Under the pieces are notes generated by a model. It did no database searches. It was not told where the DNA came from and saw only the letters and a list, made by a program, of their open reading frames with translations. Source: FEN-1297 sp963834015 (GTDB lineage Bacteria; Bacteroidota; Ignavibacteria; Ignavibacteriales; Ignavibacteriaceae). From it: 64,000 nucleotides of DNA. The stretch covers positions 1,585,672 to 1,649,671 of the forward strand of contig CAWIAG010000002.1 in the NCBI GenBank assembly GCA_963834015.1, in the 5' to 3' direction. Position 1 is the stretch's first letter; every line of letters starts with the position of its first letter. This document shows, piece by piece, positions 53,240 through 62,123 of the stretch. The translations under genes and the position numbers were made by a program.

Positions 53240-54792
53240 CGTTTCGCTGAATAATTATTAGATATGACCCGCAATTATAAACTCAATAATAGTACCAACA
53301 TCATAAGTCGCCAAAAACAATACATTTTCGGTTTATTCATAAAAATTTCTATTTTTTTAGCTTAAAGATTCTTTACACGCGTAAAGAAGCTTTACATTTA
53401 CTTAGTGAGGTTACATTGTCTGAACTATGATTCTTTTGATTCTTATGATTTTTATGAAGGACACAGCTAAATCGCCAATACGTGTCTTTATTCGCTTGAA
53501 TTCGTATTTTAAAATAAAAACTTTTTTATTTAAATAAATCAGTAAAAACACGTAGATTTTTCTACGTGTTTTTACGTAGAACCATCTAAGTGTTTTTACG
53601 TAGACGTGGAACACAAATTGCCTGCCCTCTTGATAAGGAATCGGGACCACCGCCTCGGCGAGATAGACAGGTTGTTTCTACCAATAATCACAATATACTA
53701 CGTGTAAGGACAGGTCGCGACCTGTCCCTACGGTTAATTTGTGTTCATCCGTCCTTCAGCCAAAGGCTCAAATTCGCTTAAATTCGTATGTTTTAGGCAC
53801 AGCTTCGCCACGTAAACCACATATATGTACTAATAACTGCTATATTCAACAAAAATGAATAGGGATTATTCAACATGAAAAAGGCATTCCCATTTAAGCA
53901 TATAAAAGAATGTCTTAAAAATAAGAGCGTTTAATAATTTAGTATTTTACGGCAGATGATGTTTCTTGTCCGCGCAAGAAATTATTCATCCAATTGTATG
54001 AGGTTGTCTAATAAGTAATTCTTCTTAGTGTTTCTTTGTGATCTTAGTGTCTTAGTGGTAAAATGTCTTTGTTTTTGATTAAATAATACATAGCCACTTA
54101 GAAATTCAGAATACCAGGGTTCAATAATAATTTTTTTAGACAATCTCAGAATATTTTTTATTTCTAATCCGGGGATTAACGCGATTGAACAAATCGCACT
54201 ACAATAACTCAGTTTTGAGTAAGGTGTCTTAATAATTTATCCGTATGCTATACCGGCCTTTTTTCTTTATTTTTTCAATAAATGAAGTATTTTTCTGCTT
54301 CAAAATTTATTTTATTCCCGGCCTAAAATGGGTAATTATATTGAATATTTAAGTGAAAGTTGTCACAGGAAACAAAGATTTAACATTAGCGCACAATTGA
54401 ATTTATCAATAGTTAAATGATTTATTTCAAGAGATTTAAATCCCCAAAATCAATAATAAAATAACTAATAAACTTTAAAATATATATAGTCCAAAAGGAT
54501 TAATACTTTCCATTTGTGACCTGAATGCAATTGTCTGAACTATGATTCTTTTGATTCATATGATTATTATGATAAACACAGATAAATCATTAGTCCTAAT
54601 CTGTGAAAATACCTGTCTTTATTTCGCGGGAATTCGTCCTTCAGCCAAAGGCTTGAACCTGAAGCTCATCAGCCTTTGGCTGAGATGAGCCTCAGGCTCA
54701 AATTCGTGAAAATTCGTACTATGGAAATTCGTCCTAATTCGTGAAAATTCGTACTATGTAAATTCATACTCCCAAAATTGTATATTTGTGCC
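53240..54792. repeat. 1.5-kb gene-free region with many repeat fragments
   Basis: No convincing gene. Seen: ACACGTAGATTTTTCTACGTG and further TTTTACGTAGA units (53548-53605); a paired TTGTCTGAACTATGATTCTT segment at about 53417 and again at 54531; CCAAAGGCTGA and GAGCCTCAGGCTC palindromes (53752-53772, 54643-54700); a TTCTTAGTGTTTCTTTGTGA-like segment near 54030, of a kind known in many genomes; and ATTCGT units up to the pdxB start. The parts at 53800-54000 and 54240-54480 show nothing. Confidence 0.6.
54781..54788 (+). promoter_or_regulatory. Possible Bacteroidota-type -7 box
   Basis: TATATTTG fits TAnnTTTG, the -7 consensus of Bacteroidota. It lies only 4 bases before the preferred pdxB ATG (54793), which would mean a nearly leaderless transcript. 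No matching -33 box is clear. Confidence 0.25.
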
Positions 54793-55929
54793 ATGAATAT
54801 TATTGTTGATGAAAACATCTCTTATGCCCAGGAAGCATTTTCACAGTTCGGGAATGTTTCTGTTATCCACGGCAGGGAGATAAATAATAATTTATTAAAA
54901 AATGCAGATGCTTTAATCGTCCGCTCAATTACTAAGGTGGATGAAAATTTACTTAAAGGTACTCCCGTAAAGTTCGTGGGAACCGCTACTATAGGCACGG
55001 ACCATATTGATCTTAAATACCTGGATTCAAAAGGTTTTTGCTTTTCCGGTGCAAAAGGATGCAATGCAGATGCAGTTACGGAATACGTCTTTACTTCCGT
55101 TACAAAATTATTAAATGGAAATAGTTCTGCTTTAAAAGGAAAATCAATAGGGATAGTCGGTACCGGTAATATAGGAAGCCGTATCGCCCGGATTGCCGGG
55201 ACTATTGGTATGAAGGTATTTAAAAACGACCCGCCCCTGCAAAGAAAATCTGGTGCGGCTGATTTTGTTCCCCTTAATGAGATTTATAACTGCGATATTA
55301 TTACGCTTCACGTCCCCCTGAATAAGGACGGGATAGATAAGACGGTTCATCTTTTTGACAGGGAAAATTTAAATAAATTAAATGACAATGCTATTCTGAT
55401 CAATGCCTCCCGCGGACTTGTTGTTGATAATACTGCATTGGCTGAAGCTGTGGATAAAAAAAGTATACGTGTGGTTCTTGATGTGTGGGAAAATGAACCT
55501 GACATAAATACCGCCATGCTTGAAAGAGTTAAATTGGCTTCGCCACATATTGCAGGATATTCCCTGGAAGGAAAGGTAAACGGAACGGTTATTATTTATA
55601 AGGCTCTCTGCAAATTCCTTGGAGAGCAGCCGGTTTGGAAACCCTCTCTACCGGTAATTGAAACCCCCGTAATAAATTTAAATCATACGTGTAACTGCGT
55701 GGAAGAATTGAACGATGTCATAAGCAAAATTTACGACATTAAAAAAGACGATGCTAAAATGAGGGCTATAAGCGCCATGCCCAAAGCGCAGATACCTAAG
55801 TATTTTGATACATTAAGAAAAGAATATCCCTTAAGAAGGGAGTTCAATAATTTTAAAATTAAATTGTCAATCCCCGACGAAGAATTAGTCAACATCCTGA
55901 CAGCCCTAAGATTTGAATGCATCTTTTAA
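54793..55929 (+). CDS. pdxB: Erythronate-4-phosphate dehydrogenase
   Basis: 378 residues from the ATG at 54793 (an earlier in-frame codon at 54778 is less likely). Step two of pyridoxal phosphate synthesis, cytoplasmic, NAD-dependent. NIIVDENISYAQEAFSQFG and GTATIGTDHIDLKYL are PdxB hallmarks; GIVGTGNIGSRIARIAG is the NAD loop, NASRGLVVDN the catalytic Arg, VWENEPDIN the Glu and ASPHIAGYSLEGK the His. The C-terminal dimerisation domain is present. It is the first plus-strand gene after the polysaccharide locus. Confidence 0.95.
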   Translation: MNIIVDENISYAQEAFSQFGNVSVIHGREINNNLLKNADALIVRSITKVDENLLKGTPVKFVGTATIGTDHIDLKYLDSKGFCFSGAKGCNADAVTEYVFTSVTKLLNGNSSALKGKSIGIVGTGNIGSRIARIAGTIGMKVFKNDPPLQRKSGAADFVPLNEIYNCDIITLHVPLNKDGIDKTVHLFDRENLNKLNDNAILINASRGLVVDNTALAEAVDKKSIRVVLDVWENEPDINTAMLERVKLASPHIAGYSLEGKVNGTVIIYKALCKFLGEQPVWKPSLPVIETPVINLNHTCNCVEELNDVISKIYDIKKDDAKMRAISAMPKAQIPKYFDTLRKEYPLRREFNNFKIKLSIPDEELVNILTALRFECIF

Positions 55930-56440
55930 CATCCCCTCTTTCGTGAAGCTCACCTCCCGTAGCACAGATTATCAAATCTGTGCGTGCAAAAATCCCGCTA
56001 GGGATGACATGTTTGTAGCCTCGGGTGTTAGCCCGGTCCGCCTTCCCCGTCTCTAGCGCCAACTTTATTGCTGACTTAACCTCCGAGGCTTTCCTGATCC
56101 TCGGAGGATTTTGCTTTATTGCCTTCAAATCCCGGAGGGATGAAATATTTGTAGCCCCGGGTGATTAACCCGAGGAAGACGTATCGCCCAAAAACCTTTT
56201 TCCTCTCCTTAATTAAGCCTGTCCCGATTCGATTGGGAGAGGGGTCGGCTTTAGCCGGGGGTGAGGTCGACGTAACCCATACACTTCTTCTATCCATTAA
56301 ATTCCCCATCCCATAAATCCCATCCCTGTCTTAATTCGCGTGAATTCGTCCTTCAGCCAAAGGCTTGAACCTGAGGCTCATCAGCCTTTGGCTGAGATGA
56401 GCCTCAGGCTCAAATTCGTGTTAATCCAATTCGCGACAAT
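55930..56440. repeat. Composite repeats after pdxB
   Basis: Modules in order: GCACAGATTATCAAATCTGTGC (about 55974-55995), ATCCCGCTAGGGATGACATG, GGGTGTTAGCCCGG, a CCTCCGAGG...CCTCGGAGG hairpin (56080-56107), ATCCCGGAGGGATGAAAT, CCCGGGTGATTAACCCG, a GGTGAGGTC block with ACCCATACACTTCTTC, ATTCGT units and the GAGCCTGAGGCTC and CAGCCTTTGGCTG palindromes (56350-56412). Confidence 0.8.
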
Positions 56441-56680
56441 ATTATTATTCTTTCGTAATAAATATGATTTTTACCATGTAATTCGTTTCTTAATTAACCC
56501 CATTTCTTCTTTAACCACTATTTAATTACCAAAACCTCTATAACTGCAAATTTATAGATAATAATGACCTAAAAGAGCTATTCAGATAAGCCCCGAAGAG
56601 CTATTTCATATTCAACCGGTTGTGCGAAAATATAAGCGTAAACAAGATGCTTAAAAAAAATTCGAAACCAGAGTTTGAAT

Positions 56681-58027
56681 ATGAAAAGAAGCTTATTTTA
56701 TCCGTTAAATGCACTTAATATACCTGCACAATTACTTATCAGCCGGACCTGGCTGTTAAATTTGACGCTTATAATCACCGTTATTTTTAGTGTTAATTTT
56801 GCATTGAAGGCCCAGGTTGTTACAAATTTTTCCGCTAATTTATCTGCCGGCCTGCAATTTGCGCGCCCAATTATAGAAGAAACAGGAAATCAGTTACCGG
56901 GTGCATGGACAGCGCAAAATCTTTTGTATGATTATGCCGCCCAAAGAATAACTGTAACGGTTCCGGGAATTTATACTTTCAAGACCGATACCACCTTTTT
57001 TAACGGGCCGCAGGATCCTATGCTTTTTCTTTATGATAATAATTTTGACCCTGCTAACCCATTGGCGCATGGTATAGCAGCAAATGACGATATATTAGCC
57101 GGTGTATCTTCGCAATGCAAGCAATCATGTATTAACAGCGTGAAACTAACAGCAGGTACCTATATATTAGTTGTTACCGGTTGGAATGACGGAGTCACCG
57201 GAAGTGTAAATTTTAGTTGTACCGGTCCGGGAATGGTTGGAGCGATACTGATACCTTCCTTATCATCAATAGAAGATACAACCTTAGGATATAAAGCCGG
57301 GAGCAACGCAGTAATAACAATAACTTCATCGTTAAAGATAAATTGCAACGCTAATTTAACTGGTGCAATAGTTCAAATTACAGGTAATTACAGCAGTGGA
57401 AAAGATATTCTTAATTTTACAAATCAAAACGGCATTACGGGAACCTGGAACTCTTCAAAAGGAACTTTAGCGTTAAGCGGAGCTTCATCAGCAGCTAATT
57501 ACCAGGCTGCTATCAGGAATATAACATATAAGGATACTGCACAAAATCCGTGTGTACTGCCGAGAACTATCAGCTTTATTGCGGCTGCCGGAAATAAAAA
57601 CAGCAACATTTTAACAAGAACCATAACTTTAATTACACAAGTACACAACACTGAACCGGTTAATAATATAACATCACCCTTAAAAGGGTTTACCAAAATT
57701 TCAGGCATGAATACAACCACAGCAGTTGAAGAAAAGCCGGTTATTACTTCATTTAATCTTAATCAGAATTATCCAAATCCATTTAATCCTTCGACAACAA
57801 TAAGCTATAGCGTGCCAAAATCGCAATTTGTTGAATTAAAGGTTTATAATTTACTTGGTCAGTTAGTAACTACACTTGTTAATAAGCAGCAAAATGCCGG
57901 CAATTACTCTGTAACTTTTAATGCGAATAAATTAGCAAGCGGTGTTTACGTCTATTCTTTAACGGCATCTTCTGAAGATGGAAGCAGCAGCTTCAATTCA
58001 GTCAAAAAAATGATTGTGATGAAATAA
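56681..58027 (+). CDS. Secreted protein with type IX secretion sorting domain
   Basis: 448 residues from ATG 56681; an in-frame TTG lies two codons earlier. A long signal region ends near FALKAQ (residue about 46). A domain resembling the PPC bacterial pre-peptidase fold follows (YTFKTDTTFFNGPQDPMLFL, TAGTYILVVTGWNDG), then a beta-rich region. The final 90 residues are the type A sorting domain (NYPNPFNPSTTISYSVP, VELKVYNLLGQLVTTLV, LASGVYVYSL) that guides export through the outer membrane. Function otherwise unknown; four Cys in the middle (QCKQSC, NCNAN, CVLP). Confidence 0.9.
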   Translation: MKRSLFYPLNALNIPAQLLISRTWLLNLTLIITVIFSVNFALKAQVVTNFSANLSAGLQFARPIIEETGNQLPGAWTAQNLLYDYAAQRITVTVPGIYTFKTDTTFFNGPQDPMLFLYDNNFDPANPLAHGIAANDDILAGVSSQCKQSCINSVKLTAGTYILVVTGWNDGVTGSVNFSCTGPGMVGAILIPSLSSIEDTTLGYKAGSNAVITITSSLKINCNANLTGAIVQITGNYSSGKDILNFTNQNGITGTWNSSKGTLALSGASSAANYQAAIRNITYKDTAQNPCVLPRTISFIAAAGNKNSNILTRTITLITQVHNTEPVNNITSPLKGFTKISGMNTTTAVEEKPVITSFNLNQNYPNPFNPSTTISYSVPKSQFVELKVYNLLGQLVTTLVNKQQNAGNYSVTFNANKLASGVYVYSLTASSEDGSSSFNSVKKMIVMK

Positions 58028-58030
58028 TTT

Positions 58031-58059
58031 GTAAGGTTCACCTTGCTGGTGAGCCTCAC
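58031..58059 (+). terminator. Hairpin just after the T9SS gene, probable terminator
   Basis: GTAAGGTTCACC, TTGCT, then GGTGAGCCTCAC and ATTTTG. It starts three bases after the stop codon. It belongs to the hairpin family of 1225, 4947, 16088, 59254 and 62403. Confidence 0.5.
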
Positions 58060-58084
58060 ATTTTGCATTTAATTTCCCATTCCT

Positions 58085-58200
58085 CTTTTCTAGTCCCGGA
58101 TGGGACGTAATGTTTGTAGCCCCGGGTGTAAACCCGGGGTTACGTAATAACAAAATAATCTTTTCCCATACACTTCTTCTACCCATTAAACTCCCCATCC
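58085..58200. repeat. Composite repeat
   Basis: Reduced version of the composite: ATGGGACGTAATG, GTAGCCCCGGGTGTAAACCC hairpin and the ACCCATACACTTCTTCTACC tail. Same modules as at 59.3 and 61.5 kb. Confidence 0.75.
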
Positions 58201-58204
58201 GTTA

Positions 58205-58415
58205 AAATCCCTGTCTTCATTCGCGTGAATTCGTATTATCCTAATTCGCGTAAATTCGTATTATCCTAATTCGTGTTAATTCGTATTATCTTAATTCGCG
58301 TGAATTCGTATTATCTTAATTCGCGTGAATTCGTATTATCCTAATTCGTGTTAATTCGTATTATGTGAATTCGTCCTTCAGCCAAAGGCTTGAACCTGAG
58401 GCTCAAATTCGTGTT
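58205..58415. repeat. Tandem array of a 25-bp AATTCGTATTATCCTAATTCG unit
   Basis: About six to seven near-identical units of AATTCGTATTATC plus CTAATTCGCGTA, with C/T and GTG/GCG differences, follow at a 25-base period (58229-58370). Then comes ATTCGTCC and the CAGCCAAAGGCTG palindrome. The same motif is found as single or few copies in most other gaps. Confidence 0.85.
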
Positions 58416-58427
58416 AATCCATATTCG

Positions 58428-59231
58428 CTAATTAGTACCATTTGTATTTTTAAATTCTACATTTATAACCATCTGTACTTTACACGGCTTCCCGTTTTTT
58501 AACCCGGGAGTAAACTGCGTATAATACACCGTAATTTTAGCCGCTTCATCGCAGCCGGAACCTATACCCTGCACAACTTCATCCTTAGTTACCTCGCCGT
58601 ATTCATCTACAAAGGCGCGGATTTTCACAATCCCGTGAATGCCTTTTTCTTTAGCAGAGCCGGGATAAACAAGATTATTCATGATTGTTTTTATCCCGCC
58701 TACAGGCGCGGGCATAACATCCGCCGTATCTGCATATTCGGGATTGCTTTCATTCTGATTTATCGCAGCCGCGGCATTGACGGCAATCGTTTTATTTTTC
58801 AAAGAATCTGTTTTGCCTGCAGCCGCATTCTGCGCCGCCTGTTTGGAAGTAGTATCTTCCGCCGCGGCTTCTTCCCTGACGAGGACCCCGTTATCATAGT
58901 TCAAATCTTTTAAATATTTTCCGTTTTCATCAAACAATGATTCCGGGCCGTTCCGCTTTCCATCCTGAATTGTATAAACGTCTTTTACATTACCGTTATC
59001 ATAATATTCCTTAACTACGCCTTCTACTTTTCCATCCGTATAGTTTAATTCCTGTTTTAATTTGCCGTTGGGATAATAAAATTTTGCAGGACCCTGCCTT
59101 ACATTATTGGAAAAATTTATCTCCGACTGCAGTGTATCGTTCGGATAAAAATCTTTAACCAACCCTTCCTGCCCAAAAACATTAAAGCTGTACCCCAACC
59201 CGAGTAATATAATTATATGTAATATTTTCAT
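58428..59231 (-). CDS. MORN-repeat and TonB C-terminal domain protein
   Basis: 267 residues. Signal peptide up to NVFGQ. Residues 25-125 hold four MORN-like repeats of the YwqK type (KFYYPNGKLKQELNYTDGK, EYYDNGNVKDVYTIQDGK, SLFDENGKYLKDLNYDNG). An Ala/Lys-rich linker follows. The last 90 residues form a TonB C-terminal domain (MNNLVYPGSAKEKGIHGIV, RAFVDEYGEVTK, FTPGLKNGKPCKVQMVINVEF). The combination is common in Bacteroidota and points to an envelope role, but no transport partner is nearby. The stop (ACT AAT TAG) lies in an ATTCG-type repeat. Confidence 0.87.
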   Translation of the reverse strand: MKILHIIILLGLGYSFNVFGQEGLVKDFYPNDTLQSEINFSNNVRQGPAKFYYPNGKLKQELNYTDGKVEGVVKEYYDNGNVKDVYTIQDGKRNGPESLFDENGKYLKDLNYDNGVLVREEAAAEDTTSKQAAQNAAAGKTDSLKNKTIAVNAAAAINQNESNPEYADTADVMPAPVGGIKTIMNNLVYPGSAKEKGIHGIVKIRAFVDEYGEVTKDEVVQGIGSGCDEAAKITVYYTQFTPGLKNGKPCKVQMVINVEFKNTNGTN

Positions 59232-59253
59232 AACATTTTTATCTTTTTATTTC

Positions 59254-59578
59254 GTGAGGTTCACCTTGCAGGTGAGCCTCACATTTTGTATTTATATTTC
59301 TAAATCCCGTAGCACAGATTATCAAATCTGTGCGTGCAAAAATCCCGCTAGGGATGACATGTTTGTAGCCCCGGGTGTTAACAGAGCCTGTCCCGATTCC
59401 TTATCGGGAGGGTTAGGCAAATAAATCAAACCTCTTTTTCCCCTCTCCTTAATAAGGAGAGGGGCCAGGGGTGAGGTCGTTGTAACCCATACACTTCTTC
59501 TACCTATTAAATTCCCCAACCCATCATATCATCCGTAAAAATCCGTTTAATCCTGTGAATCCTGGTCAAATTCGTGTT
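59254..59578. repeat. Hairpin and full composite repeat between the TonB-like gene and trhO
   Basis: GTGAGGTTCACC...GGTGAGCCTCAC (59254-59282), then GCACAGATTATCAAATCTGTGC (about 59313-59334), ATCCCGCTAGGGATGACATG, GTAGCCCCGGGTGTTAACAG, CCCGATTCCTTATCGGG, CCCCTCTCCTTAATAAGGAG and the ACCCATACACTTCTTC tail, then an ATTCGTG unit touching the trhO stop. The segment 59303-59520 is nearly repeated at 61500-61720. Confidence 0.85.
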
Positions 59579-60463
59579 CTACCCATAAAATCTATTCCTC
59601 TTATTCTCCGACTTCCTGCATTCTTCCGAACAGCAGTAATTATTTTCTATTTTACATTTGTGGCAAGATACTAAAATCTTATCACAATCTAAATTATGGC
59701 AATTTATATAATACGCGGTTGGTTGGCCGCAGAAATAACAGTTGGAAATATACTTAAGCTCCGGATCATTATTAGGCTCTACTACGCGACGTTCATCAAA
59801 TACAAATACGCCTCCCTGCCAGAATGTGTCCGGGTATTTCTTTGTGTATGATACTATTCCACCCTCAAGCTGGTAAACGTCCTTAAAGCCCTGTTCAACC
59901 AGATAAGCCGAGGCTTTTTCACATCTTATCCCCCCGGTACAGTAAGTAACAATTGTTTTGTCTTTATAATCTTTCAGCGTTTCCGCTGCCGCCGGCCATT
60001 GCCGGAAGTTCTGAATCTGTGGAGTAAGGGCATTCCTGAATTTGCCGATATTGCTTTCATAACTATTGCGCGCATCGACTATGATGAAGTCCTTCCCGGT
60101 TTTATAAAATTCAAACAGCCCTTCCGGTGAAAGCCGCTTCCCGCCTCTGCCCGGTGAGGTAGTTTTCAAATCCGAATTAACAATTTCTTCCTTTAACCTT
60201 ACGTACATTGCATTAAACGCATGCTGCTGCTCTTCGTCTTCTTTAAAAACAATATCCTTAAACCCGGGATAATTTTTGATGACGGCTTTATACTTTTCAA
60301 TATTATCCGTTCTGCCCGATACCGTACCGTTTATTCCTTCCCCGGCAATGAATACTCTTCCTTTAATATCATTTTGAGCGCACCATTTAAGATGCTCATC
60401 AACAAACAGCTCCGGGTTTTCCACATGCACATATTTATAAAAAAGCAAAACCTTGTAATTCAT
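59579..60463 (-). CDS. trhO: tRNA uridine(34) hydroxylase, rhodanese-type
   Basis: 294 residues, the family that makes 5-hydroxyuridine at tRNA position 34 using oxygen. An N-terminal acylphosphatase-like domain (IKGRVFIAGEGINGTVSG), then a rhodanese domain with YCTGGIRCEKASAYL (catalytic Cys) and EGGIVSYTKKYPD, and a C-terminal Cys-rich zinc-like tail (CYFCGQP, CHNLDC, CHKCKIENNYCCSEEC). A TrhP-like protein is encoded at 3.4-4.6 kb, so the cell may have both oxygen-dependent and prephenate-dependent routes. Confidence 0.95.
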   Translation of the reverse strand: MNYKVLLFYKYVHVENPELFVDEHLKWCAQNDIKGRVFIAGEGINGTVSGRTDNIEKYKAVIKNYPGFKDIVFKEDEEQQHAFNAMYVRLKEEIVNSDLKTTSPGRGGKRLSPEGLFEFYKTGKDFIIVDARNSYESNIGKFRNALTPQIQNFRQWPAAAETLKDYKDKTIVTYCTGGIRCEKASAYLVEQGFKDVYQLEGGIVSYTKKYPDTFWQGGVFVFDERRVVEPNNDPELKYISNCYFCGQPTAYYINCHNLDCDKILVSCHKCKIENNYCCSEECRKSENKRNRFYG

Positions 60464-60560
60464 CTTTCCTGTTCACATTTTATATTGAACTTAAATTTAC
60501 CAAACTGTCTTTGTTATATAAATATGTACGATTACCGGTCTGACCTGCGTCTCATCCCCT

Positions 60561-61515
60561 AACACAGATTATCAATCTGTGTGTCATATCTTCTTTCCGT
60601 ATCACAGATTATCAATCTGTGCGTCATCTTTTTTTTCCGTATCACAGATTATCAAATCTGTGCGTCATATCTTCTTTCCGTATCACAGATTATCAATCTG
60701 TGCGTCATGCTTTCTTTCCGTATCACAGATTATCAAATCTGTGCGTCATGCTTTCTTTCCGTATCACAGATTATCAAATCTGTGCGTCATATCTTCTTTC
60801 CGTATCACAGATTATCAATCTGTGCGTCATCTTTTCTTTCCGTATCACAGATTATCAATCTGTGCGTCATCTTTTCTTTCCGTATCACAGATTATCAATC
60901 TGTGCGTCATCTTTTCTTTCCGTATCACAGATTATCAATCTGTGCGTCATATCTTCTTTCCGTATCACAGATTATCAAATCTGTGCGTCATCTTTTCTTT
61001 CCGTATCACAGATTATCAAATCTGTGCGTCATCTTTTCTTTCCGTACCACAGATTATCAAATCTGTGCGTCATGCTTTCTTTCCGTATCACAGATTATCA
61101 ATCTGTGCGTCATATCTTCTTTCCGTATCACAGATTATCAAATCTGTGCGTCATCTTTTCTTTCCGTATCACAGATTATCAAATCTGTGCGTCATATCTT
61201 CTTTCCGTATCACAGATTATCAAATCTGTGCGTCATCTTTTCTTTCCGTATCACAGATTATCAATCTGTGCGTCATCTTTTCTTTCCGTATCACAGATTA
61301 TCAATCTGTGCGTCATCTTTTCTTTCCGTATCACAGATTATCAATCTGTGCGTCATCTTTTCTTTCCGTATCACAGATTATCAAATCTGTGCGTCATATC
61401 TTCTTTCCGTATCACAGATTATCAATCTGTGCGTCATCTTTTCTTTCCGTATCACAGATTATCAATCTGTGCGTCATCTTTTCTTTCCGTATCACAGATT
61501 ATCAATCTGTGCGTC
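60561..61515. repeat. Tandem array of 24 hairpin units of 40-41 bp
   Basis: Each unit is CACAGATTATCAATCTGTG (14 copies) or CACAGATTATCAAATCTGTG (10 copies), an 8-bp stem with a 3- or 4-base loop, plus a linker GCGTCAT, then one of CTTTTC, ATCTTC or GCTTTC, then TTTCCGTAT. There are no unique spacers. All three plus-strand frames stay open for over 900 bases because the unit has no stop and a length not divisible by three; these are not genes. The last unit runs directly into a composite repeat (CGTCCCAAATCCC), of which the unit hairpin is normally the first module. Confidence 0.97.
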
Positions 61516-61720
61516 CCAAATCCCGGAGGGATGACATGTTTGTAGCCCCGGGTGTTAACAGAGCCTGTCCCGATTCATTATCGGGAGGGTAATGCAACAA
61601 CAAAAAAACCCTCTTCCCCTCTCCTTGATAAAGCCTTTCCCGATTCGATCGGGAGAGAGGGGCCAGGGTGAGGTCGTTGCAACCCATACACTGCTTCCAC
61701 CTATTAAATTCCCCAACCCT
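61510..61720. repeat. Composite repeat downstream of the hairpin array
   Basis: ATCCCGGAGGGATGACATG, GTAGCCCCGGGTGTTAACAG, CCCGATTCATTATCGGG, CCCCTCTCCTTGATAAAG, CCCGATTCGATCGGGAG, GGTGAGGTCGTTGCAACCC and the ACACTGCTTCCACCTATTAA tail. It is nearly the same as 59335-59520. Confidence 0.85.
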
Positions 61721-61802
61721 GGAACTTTAATCCATTAAAAAACTTTTCTATTGCTTTTAATTTATCACTAATGTATATTTCTGATATATACATTAAAACA
61801 TT

Positions 61803-62123
61803 ATGGACGCAATAGATTTACCGAAACCGGTCAGATTTGAATGGGACGCCGGAAATATAAATAAAAACAAGATTAAACATAATGTAGACTTTCTTGAAGC
61901 CCAACAAGTATTTTTAAATGCTCCCTTGTGGGCAGTACCTGATGAAAAACATTCAAGTGAAAAAGAAAAAAGGTATAATGCTTTAGGCCATACGGATAAC
62001 GGTAAGGAATTATTTATTTCATTTACCATTAGAAATGAGGCAGTCCGAGTAATCTCTGCAAGGGTTATGAATAAGAATGAAAGGTTGTTTTATGAAGAAG
62101 TTAAAAGAAATTCCCGATTTTAA
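61803..62123 (+). CDS. brnT: BrnT family toxin
   Basis: 106 residues. RFEWDAGNINKNKIKHNVDFLEAQQVFLN is the BrnT opening; ALGHTDNGKELFISFTIRNEAVRVISARVMNKNER carries the late strands and the Arg residues of this RelE-like RNase. It is the first gene of the pair and overlaps brnA by 32 bases. In known pairs the toxin stops translation and BrnA both binds it and represses the operon. Confidence 0.92.
   Translation: MDAIDLPKPVRFEWDAGNINKNKIKHNVDFLEAQQVFLNAPLWAVPDEKHSSEKEKRYNALGHTDNGKELFISFTIRNEAVRVISARVMNKNERLFYEEVKRNSRF

Noticed and set aside
53411..53781. Short frames on both strands
   Set aside because: Made of repeat fragments (ACGTAGA, ATTCG) with no gene-like features.
54781..54788. Strong promoter for pdxB
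   Set aside because: The box fits but is too close to the start codon and lacks a clear -33 partner, so it is kept only as a low-confidence feature.
60561..61515. CRISPR array
   Set aside because: Unit length and regular spacing resemble one, but the intervals between hairpins are only three near-identical linker types, not unique spacers, and no cas gene is in the window.
60579..61592. Three long overlapping plus-strand open frames of over 300 codons
   Set aside because: They are the translation of a stop-free 40/41-base repeat in all three frames (SVSQII, FFPYHRLS, FRITDYQ repeated); no start site, no composition of a real protein.
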